Positions 34,934-43,326 of a DNA stretch of 64,000 nt are shown here, one piece after another (positions within the stretch are counted from its first letter, which is position 1; every line of letters starts with the position of its first letter). Source of the DNA: an uncultured Flavobacterium sp. (lineage in GTDB: Bacteria; Bacteroidota; Bacteroidia; Flavobacteriales; Flavobacteriaceae). The notes under the pieces were generated by a model. It did no database searches and was not told the DNA's origin. It saw only the letters and a list, made by a program, of their open reading frames with translations. A program made the position numbers and the translations under genes. The stretch spans positions 1 through 64,000 of the forward strand of contig NZ_CAMLMK010000001.1 in assembly GCF_946481155.1 (NCBI RefSeq). The letters run 5' to 3'.

Positions 34934-35935
34934 ATGAGCATGAATACAGGTAAGCTAATTTCGGAGTCCTTATTTTTGAAATCAATCTTAATACTGATTA
35001 TATTACTATTTACCACAGAATTCTATTCTCAAAAACGAATGAAAATCCCACCATACCTTAAAAAAGGAGATACAGTAGCTTTGGTTTGCACGGCTCGTAA
35101 ATTTTTTCCGGAAGAAGCACAACCTGCTATCGATTTATTGAAATCCTGGGGTCTTGAAGTGAAATTGGGAAAAACGATAGGGTTAGACAGCTGTCAATTG
35201 GGTGGAACGGATAAAGAACGTGCCTCCGATTTACAGGAAATGCTAGATGACAAAGATATCAAAGCCGTGTGGTGCGCCCGCGGAGGTTATGGAACAGTAA
35301 GGATCATTGACACCTTAGATTTTACAAAATTCAAAAAGCACCCGAAATGGATTGTGGGCTTTAGCGATGTGACGGTCCTGCACAGTCATTTGCATAATCT
35401 TGGTTTTGCGACTTTACATTCCATCATGCCGTTTACAGTTCCTAAAGCACCGGATGAGGTGAAGGAAACCCTTCGGAAGGCGCTTTTCGGTGAAAGCCTT
35501 AAATATACGGTTCCAGCCAAGGGTTATGAGCTGAGAGGAAAGGCGAAAGGGCAGTTGGTAGGAGGAAATCTGTCGATTTTGTACAGCTTGCTGGGGTCGA
35601 AATCGTCGCTGTCAACGAAAGGAAAGATTCTTTTTATCGAAGATCTGGACGAATACCTGTACCACATTGACAGGATGATGCAGAACCTGAAGCGAAATGG
35701 ATATTTCGACGGACTGAAAGGTTTGGTTGTAGGGGGGATGACGGACATGCATGACAACGAGATTCCGTTCGGACAAAATGAAGTGGGCATTATAACCGAA
35801 ATAGTAAAAGAATACAATATTCCGGTTTGCTTCTATTTCCCGGCAGGGCATGTGAAAGACAATCGCACCCTAATTTTAGGAAAAGAAGTAGAGTTTGAAG
35901 TGAATTCGGAGGAAATTGTTTTAGAGTTTAAGTAA
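34934..35935 (+). CDS. S66-family LD-carboxypeptidase
   Basis: 333 residues. An N-terminal signal peptide or membrane anchor (about residues 8-30) is followed by the S66 fold: GDTVALVCTAR, ARGGYGTVRIID, the nucleophile region VGFSDVTVLHSH (serine about 139), a Glu region (FIEDLDEYLYHIDRM) and the histidine in PAGHVKDNRTL. LD-carboxypeptidases remove the terminal D-Ala from tetrapeptides in murein recycling. The signal peptide suggests a periplasmic enzyme, unlike cytoplasmic LdcA. yraN follows after 4 bp. Confidence 0.9.
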   Translation: MSMNTGKLISESLFLKSILILIILLFTTEFYSQKRMKIPPYLKKGDTVALVCTARKFFPEEAQPAIDLLKSWGLEVKLGKTIGLDSCQLGGTDKERASDLQEMLDDKDIKAVWCARGGYGTVRIIDTLDFTKFKKHPKWIVGFSDVTVLHSHLHNLGFATLHSIMPFTVPKAPDEVKETLRKALFGESLKYTVPAKGYELRGKAKGQLVGGNLSILYSLLGSKSSLSTKGKILFIEDLDEYLYHIDRMMQNLKRNGYFDGLKGLVVGGMTDMHDNEIPFGQNEVGIITEIVKEYNIPVCFYFPAGHVKDNRTLILGKEVEFEVNSEEIVLEFK

Positions 35936-35939
35936 TAGC

Positions 35940-36299
35940 ATGGCGGAACACAACGAATTGGGAAAACAGGGAGAAGATCTGGCAGTGGATTACCTCTTGA
36001 AAAATAACTATGAAATTGTGGAGCGCAATTGGGTTTTTCAGAAAGCCGAAGTGGATATCATTGCGAGAAAGGATGATGTGCTGGCAATAGTCGAAGTGAA
36101 AACACGTTCAAGTGTTGACTTTGGCGACCCACAAAATTTTGTAAATCAAAAAAAAATTAAATTATTGGTAAAGGCTGCAGATGAATATGTTAGCTTAAAA
36201 GAACTGGATTATAGCATACGTTTTGACATAATTGCTGTGTCTAAGGACGCAACCAATTATAATATTGAGCATCTACAGGATGCGTTTTACTATTTTTAA
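35940..36299 (+). CDS. YraN-family (UPF0102) nuclease-fold protein
   Basis: 119 residues. The typical start LGKQGEDLAVDYLLKNNYEIVERNW is followed by a nuclease-like core with EVDIIARKDDVLAIVEVKTRS, which contains the D-x(n)-ExK residues of the Holliday junction resolvase-like fold. The function is unestablished; a DNA repair role is often suggested. It is co-transcribed with the S66 peptidase (4 bp). An inverted repeat follows the stop by 1 bp. Confidence 0.9.
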   Translation: MAEHNELGKQGEDLAVDYLLKNNYEIVERNWVFQKAEVDIIARKDDVLAIVEVKTRSSVDFGDPQNFVNQKKIKLLVKAADEYVSLKELDYSIRFDIIAVSKDATNYNIEHLQDAFYYF

Positions 36300-36300
36300 C

Positions 36301-36320
36301 ATTGTTATAACTATAACAAT
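36301..36320. promoter_or_regulatory. Perfect inverted repeat ATTGTTATA-AC-TATAACAAT
   Basis: Two perfect 9-base arms with a 2-base centre just after yraN and 51 bp before the ACT-like gene. The very short centre favours a dimeric protein site, but the T-rich sequence that follows (TTGTTTTT) would also allow a weak terminator. No regulator can be named. Confidence 0.45.
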
Positions 36321-36370
36321 TTGTTTTTAAGTGTACATTTCGCAAATTTTTAAAACACAAAATGTAATTT

Positions 36371-37030
36371 ATGAAGACGATATCCTCAGTTGTAGAAAAC
36401 TATATAAAATCAAAACCTTTCCTGCTCAATGGATTAACTCTCGGCATCGTAAATCTAACCTCTTTGGCCAGAATTATGCAACAGGAGTTGGAGCACGATA
36501 TGGATAAGGAAGTAAAACAGGGTGCGATTGTGATGGCTTTAAAGCGTCTTTCGGAAGAGCTTGATTTCAGAATCAACCACAAAATCGAAAAGACATTAAA
36601 AGGTATGGGCGAGATTACTGTCCGTTCCTCTTTAGTGAATTATAATTTTTCAATTAACCCACGGGTTTTAAACCGACAAGCCGATTTTCTTAGCGAAATC
36701 AGTTCTTTAAAAGACATCTTCTATACTTCTTCGAGAGGTGTGAATGAGACCAATTTTATCATAAGCGAATCCATCAGTGATGTCCTTGAAAAGCATTTTG
36801 CCGACGAAAAATGGATTGCAAAAACGGACAAATTAGCTTCGATTACGGTAAAATTGCCTAAAGATAACGTAGGTACGCCGGGACTTTTCTATTTTATTTT
36901 CCAACGTTTGGCCTGGGACGGAATCAATATTAATGAAGTGATTTCCACGAATTACGAGGTTACAATCGTCGTGAGCGAGGAGAATATTGACAGCGCTTTC
37001 CGGGTGATTAAAGATTTGAAAAAAGTGTAG
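36371..37030 (+). CDS. ACT-like domain protein of unknown function
   Basis: 219 residues. The N-terminal about 75 residues look like a winged-helix segment (VENYIKSKPFLLNGLTLGIVNLTSLARIM and a following basic helix). The C-terminal about 70 residues (GTPGLFYFIFQRLAWDGININEVISTNYEVTIVVSEENID) have the beta-alpha-beta pattern of an ACT domain, as in aspartate kinase. Similar Bacteroidota proteins are often labelled aspartate kinase, but no kinase domain is present. A small-molecule-responsive regulator is plausible. Confidence 0.65.
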   Translation: MKTISSVVENYIKSKPFLLNGLTLGIVNLTSLARIMQQELEHDMDKEVKQGAIVMALKRLSEELDFRINHKIEKTLKGMGEITVRSSLVNYNFSINPRVLNRQADFLSEISSLKDIFYTSSRGVNETNFIISESISDVLEKHFADEKWIAKTDKLASITVKLPKDNVGTPGLFYFIFQRLAWDGININEVISTNYEVTIVVSEENIDSAFRVIKDLKKV

Positions 37031-37047
37031 TAATTAATTCAATTTGC

Positions 37048-37055
37048 TATATTTG
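37048..37055 (+). promoter_or_regulatory. Candidate -7 element before the four-TM protein gene
   Basis: TATATTTG matches TAnnTTTG, 23 bp before the ATG at 37079. No good -33 element is seen at 17-23 bp upstream. Confidence 0.35.
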
Positions 37056-37078
37056 TTCAAACTAACAAACGAAAAAAC

Positions 37079-37501
37079 ATGTACGAAATTATTCAGAAGG
37101 CACACTCCGGAGTAGCATATGTAGCCCTTGGAGTATTAGTGATTGCAGTAATTAATGCGTTAATCGGATTATCTACAAAAAGATCCTTTGAGGCAAAAGA
37201 CAGAACTCTTTCTTTAGTGGCGTTAATCGCTTGTCATATTCAATTATTATTAGGGTTAATTGTTTATTTTGTTTCGCCATTGGGCAAAGCTGCTCTTGGA
37301 GAAATGGGTAATGCCGAATTACGTCTGACTTCCGTAGAACATCCGCTAATCAACATCATTGCAATTGCGCTAATTACAATAGGTTGGTCTAAGCACAAAA
37401 AAGAAGAAACCAGTGCCGGAAAATTCAGGAAGATAGGTTTTTTATACCTTTCCGGACTGCTTTTCATATTGAGTAGAATTCCCTGGAACCTTTGGTTCTA
37501 A
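37079..37501 (+). CDS. Four-TM membrane protein, cytochrome b-like
   Basis: 140 residues with four hydrophobic helices (about residues 12-32, 45-66, 86-103 and 120-138). Conserved-looking histidines lie near the N-terminus (H9), in helix 2 (H53) and before helix 3 (H87), so a haem b or quinone function is possible but unproven. Similar proteins in Bacteroidota are sometimes labelled cytochrome b. It stands alone with a -7-like element upstream and a terminator downstream. Confidence 0.65.
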   Translation: MYEIIQKAHSGVAYVALGVLVIAVINALIGLSTKRSFEAKDRTLSLVALIACHIQLLLGLIVYFVSPLGKAALGEMGNAELRLTSVEHPLINIIAIALITIGWSKHKKEETSAGKFRKIGFLYLSGLLFILSRIPWNLWF

Positions 37502-37507
37502 CCATAT

Positions 37508-37529
37508 AAAAGCCCTTTTTAGGGCTTTT
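37508..37529 (+). terminator. Terminator after the four-TM protein gene
   Basis: Perfect 9-base arms AAAAGCCCT and AGGGCTTTT with a TTTT loop. Confidence 0.8.
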
Positions 37530-37579
37530 CCTTTCTATGGCATATTTCTTGTTAAACATTGTTGAATAAATAGTAACAC

Positions 37580-38035
37580 ATGAAAAAAATTATTGCCCCA
37601 ATCGTACTTCTTTTCATTTTTGTGTTTTTTGCCAGTAGCTTTACGAGCGAAAAAATGGCACGTCTGGATAAAGAGAAAAAAATGTTGCAGGATACCTTGA
37701 AAATTGATTCCACGCAACTTAACCTAACCTACAGGCCTTATAAGAAAGCGGTTCATGCCTCTTATTATCACGATAGGTTCAACGGCAGAAAAACAGCTAG
37801 TGGCAAGCGTTTTGACAATTCAAAGATGACCGCCGCGCATAAAAAATTACCTTTTGGGACCAAGCTTAGGGTAACAAATCCCGCAAATAACAAATCGGTT
37901 ATCGTAACTGTAACAGACAGAGGGCCATTCACCCGAGGTCGTGAAATTGACTTAACCCGAAAAGCCTTCACGGAAATTGCCCACGCAAAAGGAAGAGGTT
38001 TCCTTAATGTGAATATTGAGATTGTAAAAGAATAA
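37580..38035 (+). CDS. RlpA-like double-psi beta-barrel protein
   Basis: 151 residues. A signal peptide or anchor (about residues 1-23) is followed by a single DPBB domain with ASYYHDRFNGRKTASG, the LPFGTKLRVTN strand and the VTDRGPFTRGREIDLT segment with the catalytic Asp/His-type residues of RlpA. It may be a septal lytic transglycosylase or expansin-like murein protein. There is no SPOR domain, and no lipobox cysteine is evident, so it is shorter than E. coli RlpA. The convergent CYTH gene ends 3 bp later. Confidence 0.87.
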   Translation: MKKIIAPIVLLFIFVFFASSFTSEKMARLDKEKKMLQDTLKIDSTQLNLTYRPYKKAVHASYYHDRFNGRKTASGKRFDNSKMTAAHKKLPFGTKLRVTNPANNKSVIVTVTDRGPFTRGREIDLTRKAFTEIAHAKGRGFLNVNIEIVKE

Positions 38036-38038
38036 GGG

Positions 38039-38506
38039 CTACCAGTCTTTAAACGGATGATTGCTCAGATAAGCATTGTAGTATTTGTCGTCGCCCGTCA
38101 CTTCTTTTCCTAGCCAATGTGGTTTTTCAAAAGTTTCCTCTTCGGAAGTAAGTTCGATCTCGGCTACAACCAAGCCTTCATTATCACCGGAAAAAACATC
38201 TACCTCAAACACATGATGTCCTGCTGTAACTTCGTATCGAATTTTGTCGATGACCCCTTTCTCGCATAACGGGAGTAATTGTTCGGCTTCCGTCAAAGGA
38301 ATTTCAGTTTCCCATTCCAGTCGCGAGGTACCGGATGCATTTCCTTTGCCTTTGATAGTCAAGAAACCCTTATCGCCTTTAACGCGAATTCTGACCGTGC
38401 GTTCCGGATGTGAATTCAGGTAGCCCTGAACAATTCTGTTATGGGTAAAGGCCAACGATTTGAAATCATCGGAAACTACCAGAAATTTGCGTTCGATCTC
38501 CTGCAT
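38039..38506 (-). CDS. CYTH-domain protein (triphosphate tunnel metalloenzyme)
   Basis: 155 residues. The ExExK signature occurs at the very start (MQEIERKFLVV), and the ordered charged strands of the tunnel follow (RTVRIRVKGDKGFLTIKGKG, EVDVFSGDNEGLVVAEIEL). Such proteins hydrolyse tripolyphosphate or similar triphosphates. I place the start at ATG 38506, because ExExK normally lies within the first ten residues; the upstream open frame adds a hydrophobic 18-residue stretch that is not typical of the family. Confidence 0.87.
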   Translation of the reverse strand: MQEIERKFLVVSDDFKSLAFTHNRIVQGYLNSHPERTVRIRVKGDKGFLTIKGKGNASGTSRLEWETEIPLTEAEQLLPLCEKGVIDKIRYEVTAGHHVFEVDVFSGDNEGLVVAEIELTSEEETFEKPHWLGKEVTGDDKYYNAYLSNHPFKDW

Positions 38507-38614
38507 GTTGTAAAGAAAATTGCTATAAATTAGGGGCAAGTTAAGAAAAATAAAAACCATTCCGTCGTATTTTTACCAAAGGAACAATCCGAAAAGCAGC
38601 AGTAATTTTGAGTC

Positions 38615-39697
38615 ATGGAACCCGAGTCTAATCACCGAAAAATTATCCACGTCGACATGGACGCTTTTTATGCTTCGGTAGAGCAGATGGACAACCCGTT
38701 GCTCAAAGGAAAGCCTGTAGCTGTAGGAGGAAGCGAAGTTCGCGGCGTGGTTTCGGCTGCGAGTTATGAAGCAAGAAAGTTTGGTGTCCGGAGTGCAATG
38801 AGCGGCTATTTGGCAAAAAAACTCTGCCCGGATCTAATTTTCGTCCGACCGAATTTTGAACGTTATAAGGAAATCTCCAGAAAAATCCGCAAGATCTTTT
38901 TAGACTATACCGATTTGGTGGAGCCACTTTCACTGGATGAAGCTTATCTCGATGTGACCCAAAACAAAAAGGGAAATCCGAGCGCTACATTGATTGCTCA
39001 GGAAATCCGGAAGCGTATTTTTGAGGAAGTCGGCTTAACGGCTTCGGCAGGTATTTCCGTAAATAAATTTGTAGCCAAGATTGCTTCCGATTATAATAAG
39101 CCTAACGGACAGAAAACCATCAATCCCGATGAGGTCGAATCGTTTCTCGAAGGGCTGGATATTAAAAAATTCTATGGCATTGGAAAAGTAACGGCTGAAA
39201 AAATGTACCAGCACGGCATTTTTACCGGTAAGGATCTGAAAGAACGGACAAGGGAATATCTTGAAGAACACTTCGGGAAAAGCGGCGGGCATTATTACAA
39301 CATTGTCCGCGGTATTCATAATAGTGCGGTGCGGCCAAACAGGACAACAAAATCTGTGGCGGCGGAGCATACGTTCAATACGAATCTGACTTCCGAAATA
39401 TTCATGGAAGAGCGCTTAGAACGCATTGCCGCGGAACTTTCTAAACGATTAGAAAAACATAAGATCTCAGGAAAAACCGTCACACTGAAAATCAAATATT
39501 CTGATTTTACGCTTCAAACCAGAAGCAAAACCCTGCCTTATTTCATCTCCGACAAAAGCCTGATTTTTGATGCGGTCAAGGAGCTTTTATATCAGGAAAA
39601 GATGAAAGATTCGGTGCGGCTTCTTGGGATTTCGCTGCATAATCTTAATACGGAAACAAAGAAATCTATTGTCGTGCAGTTGAAATTTGATTTTTAG
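38615..39697 (+). CDS. dinB: DNA polymerase IV (Y family)
   Basis: 360 residues. The palm motif IIHVDMDAFYASVEQ (D14) and the SLDEAYLDVT motif with the Asp-Glu pair bind the catalytic metals. The finger sequence YEARKFGVRSAMSG is present, followed by an HhH region (KKFYGIGKVTAEKM) and the little-finger domain. It performs error-prone bypass synthesis over DNA lesions. The C-terminus ends QLKFDF, in a pattern like a beta-clamp binding peptide. The gene is single, with a terminator shared with the convergent BI-1 gene. Confidence 0.95.
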   Translation: MEPESNHRKIIHVDMDAFYASVEQMDNPLLKGKPVAVGGSEVRGVVSAASYEARKFGVRSAMSGYLAKKLCPDLIFVRPNFERYKEISRKIRKIFLDYTDLVEPLSLDEAYLDVTQNKKGNPSATLIAQEIRKRIFEEVGLTASAGISVNKFVAKIASDYNKPNGQKTINPDEVESFLEGLDIKKFYGIGKVTAEKMYQHGIFTGKDLKERTREYLEEHFGKSGGHYYNIVRGIHNSAVRPNRTTKSVAAEHTFNTNLTSEIFMEERLERIAAELSKRLEKHKISGKTVTLKIKYSDFTLQTRSKTLPYFISDKSLIFDAVKELLYQEKMKDSVRLLGISLHNLNTETKKSIVVQLKFDF

Positions 39698-39704
39698 TCA
39701 TAAA

Positions 39705-39734
39705 AAAACCGACTCCAAAACTGAAATCGGTTTT
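39705..39734 (+). terminator. Terminator between dinB and the convergent BI-1 gene
   Basis: Arms AAAACCGA and TCGGTTTT with a 14-base loop; A-rich left and T-rich right flanks allow action in both directions. Confidence 0.6.
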
Positions 39735-39753
39735 CTGTATTTTTTATTCGGAA

Positions 39754-40527
39754 TTAGTCTCTGCTTGAAAGTTTGGAAAGTAAACGCAAAAATTCCACGT
39801 ATAACCATACCAAAGTAATCATCAGACCCATTGCTCCAAACCATTCCATATATTTCGGCAAACGGTTTTGTACGCCTTTTTCAATCTGATCGAAATCAAG
39901 AAACAGGTTCATGGCTGCAATAACAATTACAAAAGCGCTGATCCCAATGCTCATTAAAGAATTTCCATGGTGTACCGGCTGAAAATTGATAAACAAAGAA
40001 AGCAACCATGAAATAAGATAGAAGCTCATAATCGCCAGTGTAGAAGCCACTACGACCGAACGGAAGCGCTCCGTAACTTTAACAACATTGTATTTGTATA
40101 AGCCAAAGCAAACAATAAACGTGACAAAGGTTGCACCTACCGCCTGAATTACGATTCCGGGATACATCGCCTCAAAAAATGCCGAAAGACCACCAAGGAA
40201 AAGCCCTTCGAAAATGGCATAACCAGGCGCTAAATAGCCAGACAAATGCGGTTTGAAAGAGGCAACAACAACAAGGATCAATCCGACAATCGCCCCGCCA
40301 ATAGTCAGTACTAACGGGTTGTAACCGCTAGAAAATAATGACCAGGTTACAGCCGCACCGGCAATCAATAAAACCAACATTAGTAAGCCCTTGTTGATAG
40401 TGCCCTGAACGGTCATCGTTTCGTTATAGTCGATGGCAATGGTTCGGTCGTCATTAGTACTATCAGACGCAAAGCGCGTTGTATTTGTAAACGATTTGTT
40501 TTTGAAAAACGGATTTTTAGAATTCAT
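39754..40527 (-). CDS. Bax inhibitor-1/YccA-family membrane protein
   Basis: 257 residues with seven hydrophobic helices after an Asn/Ser-rich cytoplasmic N-terminus (about 50 residues, MNSKNPFFKNKSF). The helix GLFLGGLSAFFEAMYPGIV and the late NLFLDFDQIEKGVQNRLPKYMEW segment are typical of the YbhL/YetJ group. Some members leak Ca2+ and are pH-sensitive. It is the last gene of the acpP-pyk cluster (34 bp after pyk), with its own -7-like TATATTTG at 40547-40554 on the minus strand. Confidence 0.9.
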   Translation of the reverse strand: MNSKNPFFKNKSFTNTTRFASDSTNDDRTIAIDYNETMTVQGTINKGLLMLVLLIAGAAVTWSLFSSGYNPLVLTIGGAIVGLILVVVASFKPHLSGYLAPGYAIFEGLFLGGLSAFFEAMYPGIVIQAVGATFVTFIVCFGLYKYNVVKVTERFRSVVVASTLAIMSFYLISWLLSLFINFQPVHHGNSLMSIGISAFVIVIAAMNLFLDFDQIEKGVQNRLPKYMEWFGAMGLMITLVWLYVEFLRLLSKLSSRD

Positions 40528-40561
40528 AATTTTTCGGATTTAGACTCAAATATAATTTTTT

Positions 40562-41992
40562 CTATTCAATTTCGGAAATACGCAGCGTATTCACCATTCC
40601 TTTTGCAGTAACCGGCATGGCAGCCAGGTTTACAAGCATGTCACCTTCTGCAACGAAACCTTTTTCTTTTGAGATCGCATTGATGTCGTCAATGGTGTCG
40701 TCGGTGCTTACGAACTTATCGTAGAAGAACGATTTCACGCCCCAAAGCAGGTTCAGCTGCGTTAAGATTCGTTTGTTTGAAGTAAACACCAGAATGTGCG
40801 CATGCGGTCGCCAAGCCGAAACCTGGAACGCGGTATAGCCGCTATTTGTTAGTGTAGTAATCGCTTTGGCATTGATATCGTTAGCCATTAAAGCTGCGTG
40901 ATAACAGATGTTTTTCGTGATATAACGGTTGGTTTTAATCTGCGGTTGGTTTTGCGGCACCTGAATCAGCGGAGAATCTTCTACGGCTTCAATAATCTGT
41001 GTCATTTTTTCAATTACCTGCACCGGGTAATTACCAACGGAAGTTTCTCCCGAAAGCATCACGGCATCGGCACCGTCCATTACGGAATTGGCTACGTCGT
41101 TTACTTCGGCACGTGTTGGCGTTAAGCTGGTAATCATCGTTTCCATCATTTGGGTGGCGATAATTACGGGGATACGTGCGGTTTTCGCCCGGTGAACCAG
41201 TTTTTTCTGGATTAAAGGTACTTCCTGAGCAGGAATTTCTACCCCTAAATCACCACGTGCTACCATCAATCCGTCGCAATAGGCCACAATTTTATCAATA
41301 TTGGCTACGGCTTCCGGTTTTTCGATTTTGGCGATAATTGGAATTTTATGATCGGAATTGGCATTGATCAGTTCACGTAAATCTTTTAAATCTTCTTGTG
41401 TTCTAACGAAGGAAAGCGCAATCCAATCTACTTTTGCCTTAATAGCAAAAAGTGCGTCGCGGATATCCTTTTCGGTTAAAGCCGGAAGCGAGACTTTCGT
41501 ATTGGGAAGATTGACACCTTTTTTAGATTTCAATGGTCCGCCCTGAATTACTTTTGCCTGAACTTCAGTGTTTTTATCAGTGTTTAGTACTTCGAAAATC
41601 AGCTTTCCGTCATCAAGCAAGATGCGCTCGCCGGCATTGACATCTTTCGGAAATTCTTTGTAATTCATGTATACCTTTTCGGCGGTTCCGAGAATATCTT
41701 CTGCGGTTGTGAAGGTAATGATATCGCCTTTGCTTACCACTACATCCTCTTTCATCACACCTACGCGTAATTTCGGGCCTTGTAAATCGGCTAAAATAGA
41801 AGTCGTATATCCAAATTCTTCGTTAAGCTCTCTAATGATGTTAATTCGCTCCTGTACATCGGTATAATCGGCATGGGAAAAGTTAATTCTGAAAACGTTT
41901 ACGCCCGCATCTATCATGTCTTTTATCACTTCCTTAGTGCTGCAGGCAGGGCCAAGTGTCGCTACAATTTTCGTCTTTTTTCTTGTTGGCAT
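40562..41992 (-). CDS. pyk: Pyruvate kinase
   Basis: 476 residues, normal for a bacterial pyruvate kinase. Visible motifs are KIVATLGPAC at the N-terminus, DLQGPKLRVG, the active-site IIAKIEKPEAVANID region with the catalytic lysine, MVARGDLGVEIP and the MLSGETSVGNYPVQ loop. The C-terminal allosteric domain (about 355-476) is present. It converts phosphoenolpyruvate and ADP to pyruvate and ATP. It lies 5 bp downstream of the IPExxxVDY gene, an order that is common in Flavobacteriia. Confidence 0.96.
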   Translation of the reverse strand: MPTRKKTKIVATLGPACSTKEVIKDMIDAGVNVFRINFSHADYTDVQERINIIRELNEEFGYTTSILADLQGPKLRVGVMKEDVVVSKGDIITFTTAEDILGTAEKVYMNYKEFPKDVNAGERILLDDGKLIFEVLNTDKNTEVQAKVIQGGPLKSKKGVNLPNTKVSLPALTEKDIRDALFAIKAKVDWIALSFVRTQEDLKDLRELINANSDHKIPIIAKIEKPEAVANIDKIVAYCDGLMVARGDLGVEIPAQEVPLIQKKLVHRAKTARIPVIIATQMMETMITSLTPTRAEVNDVANSVMDGADAVMLSGETSVGNYPVQVIEKMTQIIEAVEDSPLIQVPQNQPQIKTNRYITKNICYHAALMANDINAKAITTLTNSGYTAFQVSAWRPHAHILVFTSNKRILTQLNLLWGVKSFFYDKFVSTDDTIDDINAISKEKGFVAEGDMLVNLAAMPVTAKGMVNTLRISEIE

Positions 41993-41997
41993 TGGTA

Positions 41998-42483
41998 TTA
42001 GAAAATTAAATTATTTTTCGATTTCAATTTGTTCATATCGATTTTATAAGCCGTTGTGATCTGTTTAATGGCAAGTAATTCGTCAATTAATGTCTCAACG
42101 TCAAAGAAATCGTCTGTGTTTTCAATTTTTATGATGTAATCGGCTTTCTTCAGTTCGGGAATCAGGAAAATATTGGTGGTAACGTCCAATCCTGTCTCCT
42201 TAAAAAGAGTAGTCGCTTTGGTTTCCCGCGTTACGACTTTTGTCTTATTAGGGATTAAATTCCAATACAATTCATTTTCTTCATCGTCAAAGACAAATCG
42301 GGTAAAATGACTTTTTCCTTCCGGTATCTGAATGCCGATATCTTTTTCGCTTTTCGCAAAGGAGATGGCCAATTTCTGATTGATGAGATAAGCAAGCCGA
42401 TAATCTTCCAACGGAGAATGTACCGCGACGAGCTGATAATCAATCGAAATGAAATCGTCAATCTGGATTTTGTGAATAGCCAT
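41998..42483 (-). CDS. IPExxxVDY-family protein
   Basis: 161 residues. The signature is present as IPELKKADY (about residues 108-116; Ala replaces the Val of the consensus). The family is limited to Bacteroidota and has no known function. It lies between rnc and pyk, 5 bp before pyk, and may be a small regulator or accessory factor for either neighbour. A -7-like TACTTTTG occurs at 42491-42498 on the minus strand, so it may begin an internal transcript. Confidence 0.9.
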   Translation of the reverse strand: MAIHKIQIDDFISIDYQLVAVHSPLEDYRLAYLINQKLAISFAKSEKDIGIQIPEGKSHFTRFVFDDEENELYWNLIPNKTKVVTRETKATTLFKETGLDVTTNIFLIPELKKADYIIKIENTDDFFDVETLIDELLAIKQITTAYKIDMNKLKSKNNLIF

Positions 42484-42573
42484 AGTTTTTCAAAAGTATG
42501 TAAATATAGCACAATATACTATGAAAAAATAGCTGTGAAGTGTTGTTTAATGATAATTTAAAGGCTTGTGCAG

Positions 42574-43317
42574 TTAGCTGCTTGGGTTCATTCTTTCCTG
42601 AAAAACGAAGTAAGCGCGTTGTGAAGCTTTTTCTTCTGCTTTTTTCTTGGAAGTCGCGCGGGCCTTGGCGACAATCTTATTGTCAATCTTGAGTTTCACG
42701 CCGAAATATTTCACGCCTTCATTGCCGTTGTCTTCATAGACGTCATAGAAAAACGATTTTTTCTCTTTCTGGCACCATTCGATTACAAGGCTTTTATAGC
42801 TGATAACCTTTCCTTCCAATTTCGCAATATCCACATAAGGAAGAATTACTTTCTTATGGATGAATTTCTCGCAGAAAGTAAAACCTCTGTCCAGATAAAT
42901 CGCTCCGATTAAGGCTTCGAAAAGATTTCCGTGAATATTTTCGCCAAAATGCTGCGTGGAAACTTTGCTTTCGACATATTTTATCAGGTTCAGGTCTTTT
43001 CCTAACTCATTAAGGTGATCCCGACTCACGATTTTCGAACGCATTTTGGTCAGATACCCTTCGTCTCCGGTAGGCACTTCATTAAATAAATGCGCCGCAA
43101 TAACCGACCCTAACATGGCGTCACCGAGAAATTCCAATCGTTCATAATTGAGCGGGTTTCCTTTGACATCTGTTTTGTTCATGGAACGATGGGTAAAGGC
43201 CGTGCGGTAATGATTCAGGATCACTGGTTTGAAACCTAATATTTTTTCAATAGCATCAAAAAAAATCCCGTCTTCTGGAGAGCGGGAATTTGTGAATATT
43301 TTTTTAATGATGCGCAT
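42574..43317 (-). CDS. rnc: Ribonuclease III
   Basis: 247 residues. The RNase III signature NYERLEFLGDAMLG (about residues 58-71) carries the catalytic acids, and a second acidic site occurs in NLFEALIGAIYLD. A dsRNA-binding domain (about 175-240, from YKSLVIEWCQ to AEEKASQRA) follows. It processes rRNA precursors and duplex RNAs. Only 9 bp separate it from fabF upstream, a pairing that is common in Bacteroidota (acpP-fabF-rnc). Confidence 0.95.
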   Translation of the reverse strand: MRIIKKIFTNSRSPEDGIFFDAIEKILGFKPVILNHYRTAFTHRSMNKTDVKGNPLNYERLEFLGDAMLGSVIAAHLFNEVPTGDEGYLTKMRSKIVSRDHLNELGKDLNLIKYVESKVSTQHFGENIHGNLFEALIGAIYLDRGFTFCEKFIHKKVILPYVDIAKLEGKVISYKSLVIEWCQKEKKSFFYDVYEDNGNEGVKYFGVKLKIDNKIVAKARATSKKKAEEKASQRAYFVFQERMNPSS

Positions 43318-43326
43318 GACGGGTTA

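Noticed and set aside
36371..37030. Aspartate kinase function for the ACT-like gene
   Set aside because: The protein is 219 residues and lacks the amino acid kinase domain; only an ACT-like C-terminus is seen.
38507..38560. Hydrophobic N-terminal extension of the CYTH protein as a signal peptide
   Set aside because: ExExK must be near the N-terminus and the enzymes are cytoplasmic; the extension overlies the leader sequence.
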